64,000 nt of DNA. Source: Pediococcus argentinicus (GTDB lineage: Bacteria > Bacillota > Bacilli > Lactobacillales > Lactobacillaceae). Shown here piece after piece: positions 18,090 through 28,102 of the stretch. How positions within the stretch are numbered: position 1 is the stretch's first letter; every line of letters begins with the position of its first letter. The translations under genes were made by a program, and so were the position numbers. Below the pieces are notes generated by a model. That model did not search any database, was not told where the DNA came from, and was given only the letters and a program-made list of their open reading frames with translations. The stretch spans positions 11,662 through 75,661 of the forward strand of contig NZ_JQCQ01000004.1 of NCBI RefSeq assembly GCF_001437605.1. Reading direction: 5' to 3'.

Positions 18090-18106
18090 AAGATGTTTCT
18101 CCTAGA

Positions 18107-18904
18107 TTAAAGAATTGAATCTGATTCATCCTTCTTTTCCAGCGGTTCAACGACGGGTCCCGAAGTTCCGGCGGCTCCTAAATCGTTTAAAAGGCCACTG
18201 TTTGGCTTGTGTTTCGTAAGATAACGTTCGATTGCGTAACCTGTAAATGAAGCGATTAAGGTTGATGCAACTAAGCCTAACGTACTCTTAGTGATGATCA
18301 GACAGAATGCAGCTAAGGCACCTGAGAAGATACAGATGATTAATGATAGTCGACTTCTAACCTGCATAACGATCATGTAGATAAACAAGGCTGTTAGCGC
18401 AAAATCAACTACTTCTAAATTAATCTTCAAGGCACTTCCGATAAGTGATCCAATCACGTTAGAAACTGACCAGAATAATAACGACCAGTGTTCAACCTGA
18501 AGAGCATCTTTTGGTGACCAATTCTTATCAGTAGCGAACTTCAAATAGTTAACCGCATAGTTTTCATCATTCAAAGATAGCGCGAATGTAAAAATAAAAC
18601 GGTGATTTTCACCTTGAAGATACTTAGAAAGACTTGATCCTAGAAGCGCATATCTTAATTCTAGAAAGAATAGCATTAATATGATTGTTAAAATTGGAGC
18701 GTTTACTGTTAACATTTGAGCGATTAAGAACTGGGCACCACCAGAAAAGATCATTACGGAAGCAAGTCCAGCTAAAATCGAATTAAAGCCTGCAGCATGC
18801 AATAAAATCCCACATGCAATTCCAATTGGCGTATAGCTTAAACAAAGTGGCCATGCCACTTTGAAAGTTTCCTTCCAACGGGGCTCTGTAGTAACTTGTT
18901 TCAA
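18107..18904 (-). CDS. azlC: Branched-chain amino acid export permease AzlC
   Basis: Membrane permease of about 265 aa, with the family signature SYTPIGIACGILLHAAGF (about 20-37) and GGAQFLIAQML (about 52-62). A longer frame starts at 18946, but the TTG at 18904 follows GTGGAGG at the right distance and gives the usual AzlC N-terminus. The C-terminal tail of about 30 charged residues is longer than in many homologues. Operon azlC-azlD. Confidence 0.88.
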   Translation of the reverse strand: MKQVTTEPRWKETFKVAWPLCLSYTPIGIACGILLHAAGFNSILAGLASVMIFSGGAQFLIAQMLTVNAPILTIILMLFFLELRYALLGSSLSKYLQGENHRFIFTFALSLNDENYAVNYLKFATDKNWSPKDALQVEHWSLLFWSVSNVIGSLIGSALKINLEVVDFALTALFIYMIVMQVRSRLSLIICIFSGALAAFCLIITKSTLGLVASTLIASFTGYAIERYLTKHKPNSGLLNDLGAAGTSGPVVEPLEKKDESDSIL

Positions 18905-19035
18905 AGCATTTCCTCCACAAAATACAGATAAATAGTGCTCTAACACTATATAAATAAAGACTGCGAGACCATTTTAACATGTTAACAAAAATTTTAATAC
19001 CGTCTAATTGCTGATTTTATCTAAAAACAAGGTTA

Positions 19036-20322
19036 TTAATTGAATAGACTGGCGATCCAGCGTCCCGCTAGGACAAAAATATTAGCTTTTTCAATCTTGT
19101 TTTTAGAATGTAAAGTGACCTTTGCCCCATATTTAGTATTTAGGAATTGGTCGTTAGCATTCGTACGGTTTAGTTCAGCTGTAGCCACAGTTTTCTTTGA
19201 ATCAATCGGAGCTTGAAGCTCTTTATTCTTTAATAGTTTTTTATTGATTACTAAAGAACGAACTTTAACTTGTGACTTTTTAGCTGCATTTAGCCAATAA
19301 ACGACTTTTTTACTGTTTTTAAGTTCCACCATTTGTTTTTTAGCATTGGGAACCTTCACAGCATTAGCACCGTTCAATGTACTGTTTTTCTTAATAATTT
19401 TAGGATAATAAGTTTTTTGGACGTATTTATAAAGTGCTGTACTGTCCTTGAATCGAGTATCCTGATCATCTTTCGATGCCATCACAACCGAAATAACCCG
19501 ACGATTACTGATTTTAGTCGTTCCAGTAAAACATCCCTGAGCCAAATCAGATGTACCTGTCTTCAAACCATCTGATTTGAAATTAGCATCATAATCCTTC
19601 CCGCCTTTAAGGAGTTCATTATGATTAGTGATTTCCATTTCTGTAGCACCAGTATTGAATTTTTCATGGAACTTGCTGGTAATCTTCAGAACTTCCGGAA
19701 AATCTTTAACTAAATGAAAAGCAATCTTACCCATATCTTTAGGTGTCATTAGATTTTCATCGTTTGGAGCAGTATGTGGGTAAGCGTCGGAACCAATCTG
19801 CTTTTCTGCTAATCCTGCTGCGTTATAGATTTTAGCGTCTTTGATTCCCCATTTAGTAGCTTGAACACGCATTTGATCAATAAAAGCTCTTGATGAACCT
19901 GCTTCAGCGTTACCCAATGCAATAATTGCAGCATTAGCTGATGTAATTAAAGATGCATTAAGTAAGTCACGAACTGAATATGATTGCCCTGCCTTTAAAG
20001 GAACGTTGGTTAATTCCTTATCGTTACTAACTTTTTCCAAATTAGCACTGATCTTAACTTGGTCATTCCAGTGCATCTGACCTTTTTTGATACTATCTAA
20101 AATAATATAAGTTGAAAGTAGCTTTGACATTGATGCAATCGCACCGATTTTGTTAGCATTTTTTTGATATAAAATTTGTCCGGTACCAGCATCAAAAACT
20201 AATGCTTTCTGAGCGCTAATCTTAGGTTGGTCGTCAGGTTTTGCCATTGGAGCAGCAAAGCCACTGACCGCAATCGACATTGTAGTCATAAAAGTAACAA
20301 CAGCAATAAATATTTTTTTCAA
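19036..20322 (-). CDS. dacA: D-alanyl-D-alanine carboxypeptidase (PBP5/DacA family)
   Basis: Exported low-molecular-weight penicillin-binding protein, 428 aa, that trims the terminal D-Ala of peptidoglycan stem peptides. Signal peptide about 1-23. Catalytic motifs are complete: SMSK (about 65-68), SAN (about 128-130), KTG (about 255-257). A PBP5-like C-terminal beta domain and a short hydrophobic end resembling a membrane anchor (WIASLF) follow. The start is TTG behind GGGGGAAA. It follows the two-component genes on the same strand but is separated from them by a terminator. Confidence 0.93.
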   Translation of the reverse strand: MKKIFIAVVTFMTTMSIAVSGFAAPMAKPDDQPKISAQKALVFDAGTGQILYQKNANKIGAIASMSKLLSTYIILDSIKKGQMHWNDQVKISANLEKVSNDKELTNVPLKAGQSYSVRDLLNASLITSANAAIIALGNAEAGSSRAFIDQMRVQATKWGIKDAKIYNAAGLAEKQIGSDAYPHTAPNDENLMTPKDMGKIAFHLVKDFPEVLKITSKFHEKFNTGATEMEITNHNELLKGGKDYDANFKSDGLKTGTSDLAQGCFTGTTKISNRRVISVVMASKDDQDTRFKDSTALYKYVQKTYYPKIIKKNSTLNGANAVKVPNAKKQMVELKNSKKVVYWLNAAKKSQVKVRSLVINKKLLKNKELQAPIDSKKTVATAELNRTNANDQFLNTKYGAKVTLHSKNKIEKANIFVLAGRWIASLFN

Positions 20323-20402
20323 GTTATTTCCCCCAGATGATACTTATATCCTTTAATATAGATGAAAAATTTCGTGACGTCCATATCTTCAATATAAATA
20401 GA

Positions 20403-20440
20403 ACAAAAAAACATTGATTGTATTACTAACAACCAATGTT
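20403..20440 (-). terminator. Terminator of the two-component operon
   Basis: AACATTGGTTGT pairs with ACAATCAATGTT (one G-U pair) and is followed by seven T on the minus strand. It overlaps the histidine kinase stop codon. Confidence 0.8.
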
Positions 20441-21569
20441 ATTTAGTACGTGCTTCATATTTAAGTGGTAATTGAATGATAAAACTGGTCCGTTCATCCG
20501 TTGAATGAACGTCAATTGTTCCGTGATGCATTTCAACTATGCTTTGCGCGATTGCTAATCCAAGCCCAGTTCCGCCAGTTTCTTTAGACCTTGAGCTTTC
20601 TACTCGATAAAAGCGTTCAAACAACTGACTTTGAGCACTTTCTGGAATCTTCGCTCCATCATTTGCAACTTCAAAAATGACTTCATCACCAATTTGGTGA
20701 GCATTTAAAAAGATATTCTTACCACCAAAACCATATTTCAACCCATTAATAATCAAATTATTAAATAGACGTCCTAATTTTTCTGCATCACCAGTCATCA
20801 CTAGATTCTCTGGTTCACAGGTTGAAGTGATTTCCATTCCTTTTTGGCTAGCTTCTAACTCAAAACTAGCTGCTAATTGTTCAAGCATGGAGTTCACATG
20901 GATTTGATTGATTTCTAAATGCGGATCAGACTGGCTAACCTTTGTATATTCAAATAAATCATCCACCAAGGATTTCATCTGATGAGACTTCAAATAAGCC
21001 GTGTGAGTGTATTTTAATATATCGTCCTCATCTTTGTACTGATGATCTTCAATCAGCCTCAGATAGCCCATAATTGAAGTCAGTGGCGTCCTAATATCAT
21101 GTGAAACATTCGTAATCAGGTCATCCTTAGATTGCTTGATTGCTCGTTCTTCATCCATCGAATGAATAACACTGTCTACCAGCGCATTTACACTATCCAC
21201 AACTCGTTGATGGTCACCCTTTAAGTTAAATGGAATCCGGTGATCAAAATGACCATCAGCAATATAATGCAATTCTGCAATGATATGACGGAGTTGCATT
21301 TGCTTATAACGCCGTTCCAATCGCCAATAAACAACCCACACATCAGCAATTCCCATCAATACGATAAATAGGTTTTGGTAACTCCAGAGTTGATATGTTC
21401 CAATATGAATTGAGCGCTTAGCCATAAAAACGGCTGATGATAATCCCGGATTGTTCTTCAATGCGCTATCCAAAATAACAAAAATCGACAAATTAAGAAG
21501 GAGTAACAAGATAACTGTTATTACTCCTTCACCGATTAATTCAGATTTTTCGCGTCCTGTAAGTTTCAC
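20439..21569 (-). CDS. Two-component sensor histidine kinase (VanS/OmpR-partner type)
   Basis: Membrane sensor of 376 aa. Two transmembrane helices (about 12-34 and 62-80) flank a short extracytoplasmic loop, followed by a HAMP-like linker, the H box SHDIRTPLTSIMGYL (about 155-169), the N box NNLIINGLKYG (about 266-276) and the G2 box GGTGLGLAIAQ (about 335-345). The short sensor loop suggests membrane-stress or cell-wall sensing. It is 29 bp downstream of its response regulator. Its closeness to dacA recalls VanRS-VanY layouts, but a terminator lies between. Confidence 0.93.
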   Translation of the reverse strand: MKLTGREKSELIGEGVITVILLLLLNLSIFVILDSALKNNPGLSSAVFMAKRSIHIGTYQLWSYQNLFIVLMGIADVWVVYWRLERRYKQMQLRHIIAELHYIADGHFDHRIPFNLKGDHQRVVDSVNALVDSVIHSMDEERAIKQSKDDLITNVSHDIRTPLTSIMGYLRLIEDHQYKDEDDILKYTHTAYLKSHQMKSLVDDLFEYTKVSQSDPHLEINQIHVNSMLEQLAASFELEASQKGMEITSTCEPENLVMTGDAEKLGRLFNNLIINGLKYGFGGKNIFLNAHQIGDEVIFEVANDGAKIPESAQSQLFERFYRVESSRSKETGGTGLGLAIAQSIVEMHHGTIDVHSTDERTSFIIQLPLKYEARTK

Positions 21570-21598
21570 AGTCTCTAGCTCCTGTTATCTTAATTTAA

Positions 21599-22288
21599 CT
21601 AGTGTGAGACTACCTTATAGCCCACACCCCAGACAGTTTCGATCACTTTTTCACCGCCGGTTGCTTCTTCGATTTTATCTCGTAAGTGACTCACATGAAC
21701 CATAACAGTCTTAGCTGAGATAATACTTTCTTGTTGCCATACTCGCTCAAAGATTTCATCAGCAGAGAAAACCCGATTTGGATGTCCTGCAAGTAACTGT
21801 AAGATACCAAATTCAAGTGCTGTTAGTTGTACTTCTTTGCCAGCTAAAGTTTTAACTTCATGGGAATCACTGTTAATAGTTAGTGGTCCAACATCCAATA
21901 CTTCAGGTGTATTGCTAGTGATTTCATTTTCACTGCGACGAAGCAATGATTTAACACGTGCCATAACTTCTAGTGGGTTAAATGGCTTGGTTACATAATC
22001 GTCGGCACCCGTTAGAAGTCCCTTAATCTTATCCATATCCTCAGCTTTGGCAGAAAGCATCAAGATTGGTAAGTTAGAGTCTTTACGAACTTCCTTAATA
22101 ACATCGATTCCGTTCATCTCAGGCATCATCACATCCAAAATCATCAAAGCAATATCTGGATCTGTGTGTAATTTAGTTAAAGCTTCTTTACCGTTATATG
22201 CTGATACTGGTGTGTATCCTTCGTTTTTAATGTAAATATCTAAGAGTTCAACAATTTCTTTATCGTCATCAACAACTAAAATCTTCAT
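21599..22288 (-). CDS. Two-component response regulator (OmpR/PhoB family)
   Basis: 229-aa DNA-binding response regulator. Receiver domain 1-120 with VVDDDKE (about 5-11), phospho-acceptor Asp in LDVMMPEMNG (about 52) and Lys in TKPFNPLEV (about 100), then a winged helix ending in IETVWGVGYKV. First gene of the operon, with the kinase next. SD GAGGAGC precedes the ATG. Confidence 0.95.
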   Translation of the reverse strand: MKILVVDDDKEIVELLDIYIKNEGYTPVSAYNGKEALTKLHTDPDIALMILDVMMPEMNGIDVIKEVRKDSNLPILMLSAKAEDMDKIKGLLTGADDYVTKPFNPLEVMARVKSLLRRSENEITSNTPEVLDVGPLTINSDSHEVKTLAGKEVQLTALEFGILQLLAGHPNRVFSADEIFERVWQQESIISAKTVMVHVSHLRDKIEEATGGEKVIETVWGVGYKVVSH

Positions 22289-22352
22289 AATTTAAGCTCC
22301 TCTACTACGCTTATTTTCTTTAGTGTAGCAAATTTATAAATAAATACTGCTA

Positions 22353-22378
22353 AAAAGACTGCTACTTTAGCAATCTTT
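22353..22378 (-). terminator. Terminator of ogt
   Basis: AAAGATTGCTA and TAGCAGTCTTT pair (one G-U pair) and run into TTTTT on the minus strand. Confidence 0.7.
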
Positions 22379-22384
22379 AAACAA

Positions 22385-22873
22385 TCACTGTTCTTCCAGA
22401 GCTAAAAGTTCACGCTTAATTTCCACTCCGCCCCGATATTGACCGATGCTTCCGTCCTTCCGTAGCACGCGATGACAAGGGACAATCATCAAAATCGGAT
22501 TGCGTGCAACTGCTGATGCAACCGCACGAATGGCTGTTGGATGTCCGACTTTTTCAGCTAACTCACTGTAGTTAATCGTCGAACCACAGGCAACCGATCG
22601 TAATTGCTGCCAAACTGACTTTTGCAATGGTGTCCCAATTTGAACATCCAAGGAGATATCAAAAGTAGTTCGTTTACCAGACAAATATTCTTTTAGTTCT
22701 TTAATTACACCACTATTAGCTTTCTCATCATGAATAATATCCGCACCATGATAGATATCATCAATCTCTTTGAGTGACTGATTTGGTGAGCCAACGAATG
22801 CCAGACCTTTTTTGGTTGAAGCAACTATGTAAGTACTGCTATTCCAACTCAGCTTGCCATAGTACAATTTCAT
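22385..22873 (-). CDS. ogt: Methylated-DNA-protein cysteine methyltransferase
   Basis: Suicide repair enzyme that moves the alkyl group of O6-alkylguanine to its own cysteine, about 162 aa. The catalytic motif MIVPCHRVLRKDGSIGQYRGG (key PCHRV) lies at about 128-148, and the DNA-binding helix YSELAEKVGHPTAIRAVASA just before it. A longer frame reaches 22912 but overlaps the guaB terminator, so the ATG at 22873 (SD GGGGG) is used. Monocistronic. Confidence 0.93.
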   Translation of the reverse strand: MKLYYGKLSWNSSTYIVASTKKGLAFVGSPNQSLKEIDDIYHGADIIHDEKANSGVIKELKEYLSGKRTTFDISLDVQIGTPLQKSVWQQLRSVACGSTINYSELAEKVGHPTAIRAVASAVARNPILMIVPCHRVLRKDGSIGQYRGGVEIKRELLALEEQ

Positions 22874-22910
22874 CTTCGTACCCCCATTCATATCTAACTG
22901 TATTTTAAAC

Positions 22911-22950
22911 AAAAAGACCTAAAACAAAAACTACTTTGTTTTAGATCTTC
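22911..22950 (-). terminator. Terminator of guaB
   Basis: AAGATCTAAAACAAA pairs with TTTGTTTTAGGTCTT (one G-U pair), followed by TTT. Confidence 0.8.
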
Positions 22951-22954
22951 TACT

Positions 22955-24109
<1,155 letters not shown>

Positions 24110-24120
24110 TTATTTAATTT

Positions 24121-24858
24121 TTAGAATAAACCGCCAACGATATTGTAACGACGTCTGAACAACCAACGACCACCAAATGCAAGAGCAGCCAAGATTACAT
24201 AACCAAATGCTGGTAATGTTGGGTTAATTACTGATGGAATTACTGAGAATACCATGTAAGCAACAATCCATGCTAGAACTGCTGCTGTAGTAACACCAAT
24301 TTGACGCCAGAATGTTGGGCGTTTTCCACCGTTTGAACTTGGGTAAAGCCATTTGTAGACATAACCCATTCCAATACCACCAACAGCTGAAGTTCCGATA
24401 ATTGCTAGAAGACCAGCAGGACCGGGTGACTTAACAATAGCTGCTGGTTGGAAGAATGCCATCAATGCATACATAGCAGAGAATAGTGCCATGAAAATCA
24501 AACCATTATCAACGGCACGTAACCAAAGATTATCAGTTGTTTGTGCGCCGATTTGACGTTTAGGTCCGTGCACGATTTCTTGCATGTGTTCAGTTGGTGT
24601 TCCAAAAAGCTGTTTAGCTGTCTGACCTTTCTTTTGGCCTTCTAGTAATTTAGCTTCGGTATCATCTAATGCTTGTTTTAACTTGTCAGCATCAATTTTC
24701 TGATCAGCAAGTTCTTTTCTTAGACGGAACATGAAGTCTGCATTACGTTTTGTAAGTTCAGCTTTTTTAGGTGTACTTGCTTCAGTTGTTTCAACTGCCT
24801 TTTCGGCATCCTCAACCTGCTGTTTACCAGCATTACGAGGTTGTTGTTCTTCACTCAT
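24121..24858 (-). CDS. DUF1129 family membrane protein
   Basis: 245 aa: a hydrophilic Lys/Glu-rich N-terminus with helical coiled-coil character (about 1-95, LTKRNADFMFRLRKELADQ) and then five or so hydrophobic helices (about 125-235) ending in basic RRRYN. This is the DUF1129 type common in lactobacilli between ychF and guaB, as here. Function unknown. It starts 27 bp after ychF and probably shares its transcript. Confidence 0.82.
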   Translation of the reverse strand: MSEEQQPRNAGKQQVEDAEKAVETTEASTPKKAELTKRNADFMFRLRKELADQKIDADKLKQALDDTEAKLLEGQKKGQTAKQLFGTPTEHMQEIVHGPKRQIGAQTTDNLWLRAVDNGLIFMALFSAMYALMAFFQPAAIVKSPGPAGLLAIIGTSAVGGIGMGYVYKWLYPSSNGGKRPTFWRQIGVTTAAVLAWIVAYMVFSVIPSVINPTLPAFGYVILAALAFGGRWLFRRRYNIVGGLF

Positions 24859-24885
24859 ATGCTCTTTCTCCTCAATCAGTTTAAG

Positions 24886-25992
24886 TTAAACGTTAAATCT
24901 AAATTCAATAATATCGCCGTCTTGAACCAAGTAATCTTTTCCTTCAAGACGTAAACGACCTGCTTCTTTAACAGCTTGCATGCTGCCATTCTTATCTAAA
25001 TCATCAAATGAAACTGTTTCAGCACGGATAAATCCACGTTCAAAATCGGAATGAATAACTCCAGCAGTTTGAGGAGCCGTCATACCCTTCTTAAATGTCC
25101 ATGCACGTGTTTCTTTACCACCAGCAGTAAAGAATGTTTGTAATCCTAGCAAGTGATATGAAGCGCGAATTAAGCGGTTTAAGCCGGGCTCTGTAATTCC
25201 TTCAGCTTCAAGGAATTCTGCTTTTTCATCATCTTCAAGTTCTGCAATTTCTTGTTCACTTTCAGCTGAAATACCAAGGACTTCAGCATCAGGATCTTCA
25301 TTTGCAACATAATCTTTGATTAATTTAAAGTACTTCGAAGCTTCTGGATCAGCCATATCATCTTCAGCAATGTTTGCCACGTATAAGATTGGTTTGGCTG
25401 TTAAGAGGAAGAGTCCCTTAACAATTGGTTGTTCTGATTCATCAAATTCAATTGTACGAGCTGACTTACCAGCTTCAAGGACGGGCTTGATTTTTTCTAG
25501 CACTTCTAATTCAGCCAAGGCATCTTTATCACGGCCTTTAGCAGCACGTTGTGTCTTTGCAAGTCGTTTATCAATGCTTTCCAAATCAGCTAAGATCAAT
25601 TCCATATTGATTGTTTGAATATCTTCAATTGGATCAACCTTACCAGAAACGGTTGTGATGTTGTCATCATCAAAAGCACGGACAACATGGACAATGGCGT
25701 CAACTTGGCGAATGTTTTCAAGGAACTTATTTCCTAAACCTTCACCTTTACTAGCACCCTTAACAATTCCGGCGATATCTGTAAATTCAAAAGTAGTATG
25801 AACATTTTTCTTAGCTGGAATAATTTCTTGAATACGATCTAATCGAGCATCTGGAACCTCAACCATCCCAACGTTTGGGTCGATTGTAGCAAATGGATAA
25901 TTGGCCATTTCTGCTCCGGCCTTTGTGATTGCGTTAAATAATGTTGATTTTCCAACGTTGGGTAATCCAACGATTCCTGCTGTTAATGCCAT
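24886..25992 (-). CDS. ychF: Redox-regulated ATPase YchF (OBG family)
   Basis: 368-aa P-loop protein of the OBG family that prefers ATP and associates with ribosomes. Walker [10 protein letters not shown] (about 8-16), DxAG motif [16 protein letters not shown] (about 72-87), the specificity motif NIAEDD in place of NKxD (about 205), and a C-terminal TGS domain (about 280-368). Full length. First gene of the ychF-DUF1129-guaB block after a 145-bp gap from DUF951. Confidence 0.96.
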   Translation of the reverse strand: MALTAGIVGLPNVGKSTLFNAITKAGAEMANYPFATIDPNVGMVEVPDARLDRIQEIIPAKKNVHTTFEFTDIAGIVKGASKGEGLGNKFLENIRQVDAIVHVVRAFDDDNITTVSGKVDPIEDIQTINMELILADLESIDKRLAKTQRAAKGRDKDALAELEVLEKIKPVLEAGKSARTIEFDESEQPIVKGLFLLTAKPILYVANIAEDDMADPEASKYFKLIKDYVANEDPDAEVLGISAESEQEIAELEDDEKAEFLEAEGITEPGLNRLIRASYHLLGLQTFFTAGGKETRAWTFKKGMTAPQTAGVIHSDFERGFIRAETVSFDDLDKNGSMQAVKEAGRLRLEGKDYLVQDGDIIEFRFNV

Positions 25993-26137
25993 TTATGTCA
26001 CACTTTCTTGTTTTGTTTTTTAATGTAGATATAGATTAAGTTTACCAAAAAAAGGCTTTAATTCCTATGGTACAGAGTAACAAAAAACAGCGTTGTTAAA
26101 AGTTATTTCAAACTTACCCAACTCTGTTCTGTATTTC

Positions 26138-26320
26138 TTAGTCTGCTGATAGTATTTTCTTTAGCTTTCGTTCAAATTCACGACGTGGCAGCATTACAAT
26201 ATGACCACATCCGAGGCACTTGAGCTTAATATCCATCCCCATACGAACGATTTCCCATTCGTTAGTTCCACAAGGATGTGGTTTCTTCATTTGTACAACA
26301 GTGTGTAAATCGTATTCCAT
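26138..26320 (-). CDS. DUF951 family protein
   Basis: 60-aa protein with motifs VVQMKKPHPCG and KCLGCGHIVMLPR. The three Cys and one His could form a zinc site. DUF951 proteins characteristically sit next to parB near the origin in Firmicutes. The GTG at 26329 falls within the SD GAGGTGG, so the ATG at 26320 (5 nt spacing) is preferred. It is 12 bp after parB. Function unknown. Confidence 0.85.
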   Translation of the reverse strand: MEYDLHTVVQMKKPHPCGTNEWEIVRMGMDIKLKCLGCGHIVMLPRREFERKLKKILSAD

Positions 26321-26332
26321 TCTGGCCACCTC

Positions 26333-27190
26333 TTAATCTAGCGAAATATTTAAAATCTCGAGAATCCGATCCAGCTCATCAACTGAATCATAATTGATTT
26401 CTATTTTACCCTTTTGTTTAGCATTATACATAACCGTTGCTTTAGCACCGAGTTTTTCTTGAAGCTGGCTTTCGATTTCTTTGATAAATGGTGACTTAGC
26501 TGTTTCATGTGAAACCTTTTTAGCCTTCTTCTTATCTTTGGCATTCATCTGGTTCACGATTTCTTCTAACTGACGAACGGTTAGTCCATCTGTCAAAGTT
26601 TTCGTAGCTAATTTTTCAAGTTTCTTAGGATCCTTTAAGCCAAGTAATGTTCTTGCTTGGCCCATTGATAAGGCACCTTTTTGGAGCATCTCCTTAACTC
26701 GAACTGGCAATCCTAATAGTCGTAAGTAATTAGCAATGTATGGGCGACTCTTACCTAAACGTTCAGAAACCTGATTTTGAGTAAGATTCAACTCCTGCAT
26801 CAATGACGCATACGCTTCGGCTTCTTCTAATGGAGACAAATCCTCACGTTGTAGATTTTCAACGATGGCAGCTTCCATTGTAGCTTCATCAGAGAAATTG
26901 CGAATCACTGCCGGAACTTCTTTCAAGCCGGCTAAGAGACTAGCTCGAAAGCGACGTTCACCAGCAATAATTTCATAACGCTCAACCGAACTAATTGGCT
27001 TTCTCAATACTAACGGTTGATAAATTCCTGATCTGGTAATTGATTGTGCTAATTCTTCTAACTTATCTTGATTAAAAATATGTCGCGGTTGAAACGGATT
27101 AGGTCTGATATCATCCACCGGAATCATCGAGTAGTTGCCATGACTAGCTTCAATATCGGTGTTTAACATGCTTTTCTCAAGTTCTCTCAT
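26333..27190 (-). CDS. parB: Chromosome partitioning protein ParB (Spo0J) without ParA partner
   Basis: CTP-dependent DNA clamp that loads at parS sites and recruits SMC to organise the origin. 285 aa: CTPase motifs GERRFRA (about 76-82) and ENLQREDLSPLEEA (about 112-125), HTH LTQNQVSERLGKSRPYIANYLRLL (about 136-159), and a C-terminal dimer domain ending KGKIEINYDSVDELDRILEIL. This is Spo0J-like, not Noc-like. It lacks the N-terminal GLGxGLxALF segment that stimulates ParA, and no parA lies upstream, where rsmG adjoins directly. A parS-like site lies inside the gene. Confidence 0.92.
   Translation of the reverse strand: MRELEKSMLNTDIEASHGNYSMIPVDDIRPNPFQPRHIFNQDKLEELAQSITRSGIYQPLVLRKPISSVERYEIIAGERRFRASLLAGLKEVPAVIRNFSDEATMEAAIVENLQREDLSPLEEAEAYASLMQELNLTQNQVSERLGKSRPYIANYLRLLGLPVRVKEMLQKGALSMGQARTLLGLKDPKKLEKLATKTLTDGLTVRQLEEIVNQMNAKDKKKAKKVSHETAKSPFIKEIESQLQEKLGAKATVMYNAKQKGKIEINYDSVDELDRILEILNISLD
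26501..26516. promoter_or_regulatory. parS-like site inside parB
   Basis: TGTTTCATGTGAAACC matches the parS consensus TGTTTCACGTGAAACA at 14 of 16 positions, counted by eye. B. subtilis also carries a parS in its spo0J gene (established knowledge). Confidence 0.75.
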
Positions 27191-27192
27191 TA

Positions 27193-27927
27193 TTAACTCT
27201 TTTCTCCAATTGGTTCTTTGTTAGGAGTTCCTGGTTTACGTGGATACTTGTTAGGGGTATCTTTGGTCTTTTCAATCACTACCAAATGACGTTCTCCTTC
27301 GTCATTAGGTAAAAATAGTTTTTGGTCACTAATTAATTTGCCACCTAAAATAGTGATGGCTTGTTTAGCATTTGTTAGTTCCTGTTCCGTACTAGCAGCT
27401 TTTAAAGCAATGAAATAGCCATTTTTCTTAACTAAGGGAAGACACAGTTCACTTAAAACACTTAAACGCGCTACTGCTCGGGCCGTTACTAAATCAAATT
27501 TAGCGCGGTATGGAGATTTTTTACCACCAAAAGTTTCAGCACGATCATGGACTAATTCAACATCTGTTAAGCCAAGTTCGTCGACTAGTTGCTTTAAAAA
27601 CGTAATTCGTTTATTGAGCGAATCAACAATAGTAACTTTCAAGCTTGGAAATAGGATTTTCATAGGAATAGATGGAAATCCAGCTCCGGCTCCAACATCA
27701 CAAAGACCAGCATTTTCTGTGAAATAATCAGGTATTTCTAGTAATGGTATGATCGAATCATAGAAATGCTTTAAGTACACTTCACTCTCTTCAGTGATGG
27801 CAGTTAAATTAACATTTTCGTTCGTTTCCACCAGCATTTTAAAATAGATTGCAAATTGCTGCATCTGATCATCAGTCAGATTCCAGCCTTGTTCACTTAA
27901 CTTTTGTCGAAATTCTTCTGGATTCAT
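27193..27927 (-). CDS. rsmG: 16S rRNA (guanine-N7) methyltransferase RsmG
   Basis: Methylates G527 of 16S rRNA with SAM as donor, 244 aa. SAM-binding motif [18 protein letters not shown] (about 75-92) and VTARAVARL (about 148-156) are as in GidB/RsmG; a Lys/Pro/Gly-rich tail follows. First gene of the cluster; parB starts 2 bp after its stop. Upstream, GTGAAACA-TTTT-TGTTTCAT (about 27939-27958) is an everted arrangement of parS-like half sites, noted but not called. Confidence 0.95.
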   Translation of the reverse strand: MNPEEFRQKLSEQGWNLTDDQMQQFAIYFKMLVETNENVNLTAITEESEVYLKHFYDSIIPLLEIPDYFTENAGLCDVGAGAGFPSIPMKILFPSLKVTIVDSLNKRITFLKQLVDELGLTDVELVHDRAETFGGKKSPYRAKFDLVTARAVARLSVLSELCLPLVKKNGYFIALKAASTEQELTNAKQAITILGGKLISDQKLFLPNDEGERHLVVIEKTKDTPNKYPRKPGTPNKEPIGEKS

Positions 27928-28053
27928 GTCCTACCCCTTGTGAAACATTTTTGTTTCATACTCTATATTCAACTTTAACCAATTTGGATTATTTTTTCAA
28001 TGGTATATATTTCAAGAGGTGAAAATGAAATATTTAGAGTTGGGCGGACACAA

Positions 28054-28091
28054 AAAAGCTAAGAAGAAGTATCCACTTCCTCTTAGCTTTT
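28054..28091 (-). terminator. Terminator of the lactate oxidase gene
   Basis: The 17-nt arms AAAAGCTAAGAGGAAGT and ACTTCTTCTTAGCTTTT form a near-perfect stem followed by TT. Confidence 0.8.
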
Positions 28092-28102
28092 AAGAATAAT
28101 TT

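Noticed and set aside
21093-21108. Second parS-like match in the histidine kinase gene
   Set aside because: Only 12 of 16 positions agree, and the match falls on the codons for the conserved V-S-H of the H box, so coding chance explains it.
27939-27958. GTGAAACA-TTTT-TGTTTCAT upstream of rsmG as a parS
   Set aside because: The half sites are in everted order; ParB recognises the inverted order TGTTTCAC-GTGAAACA.
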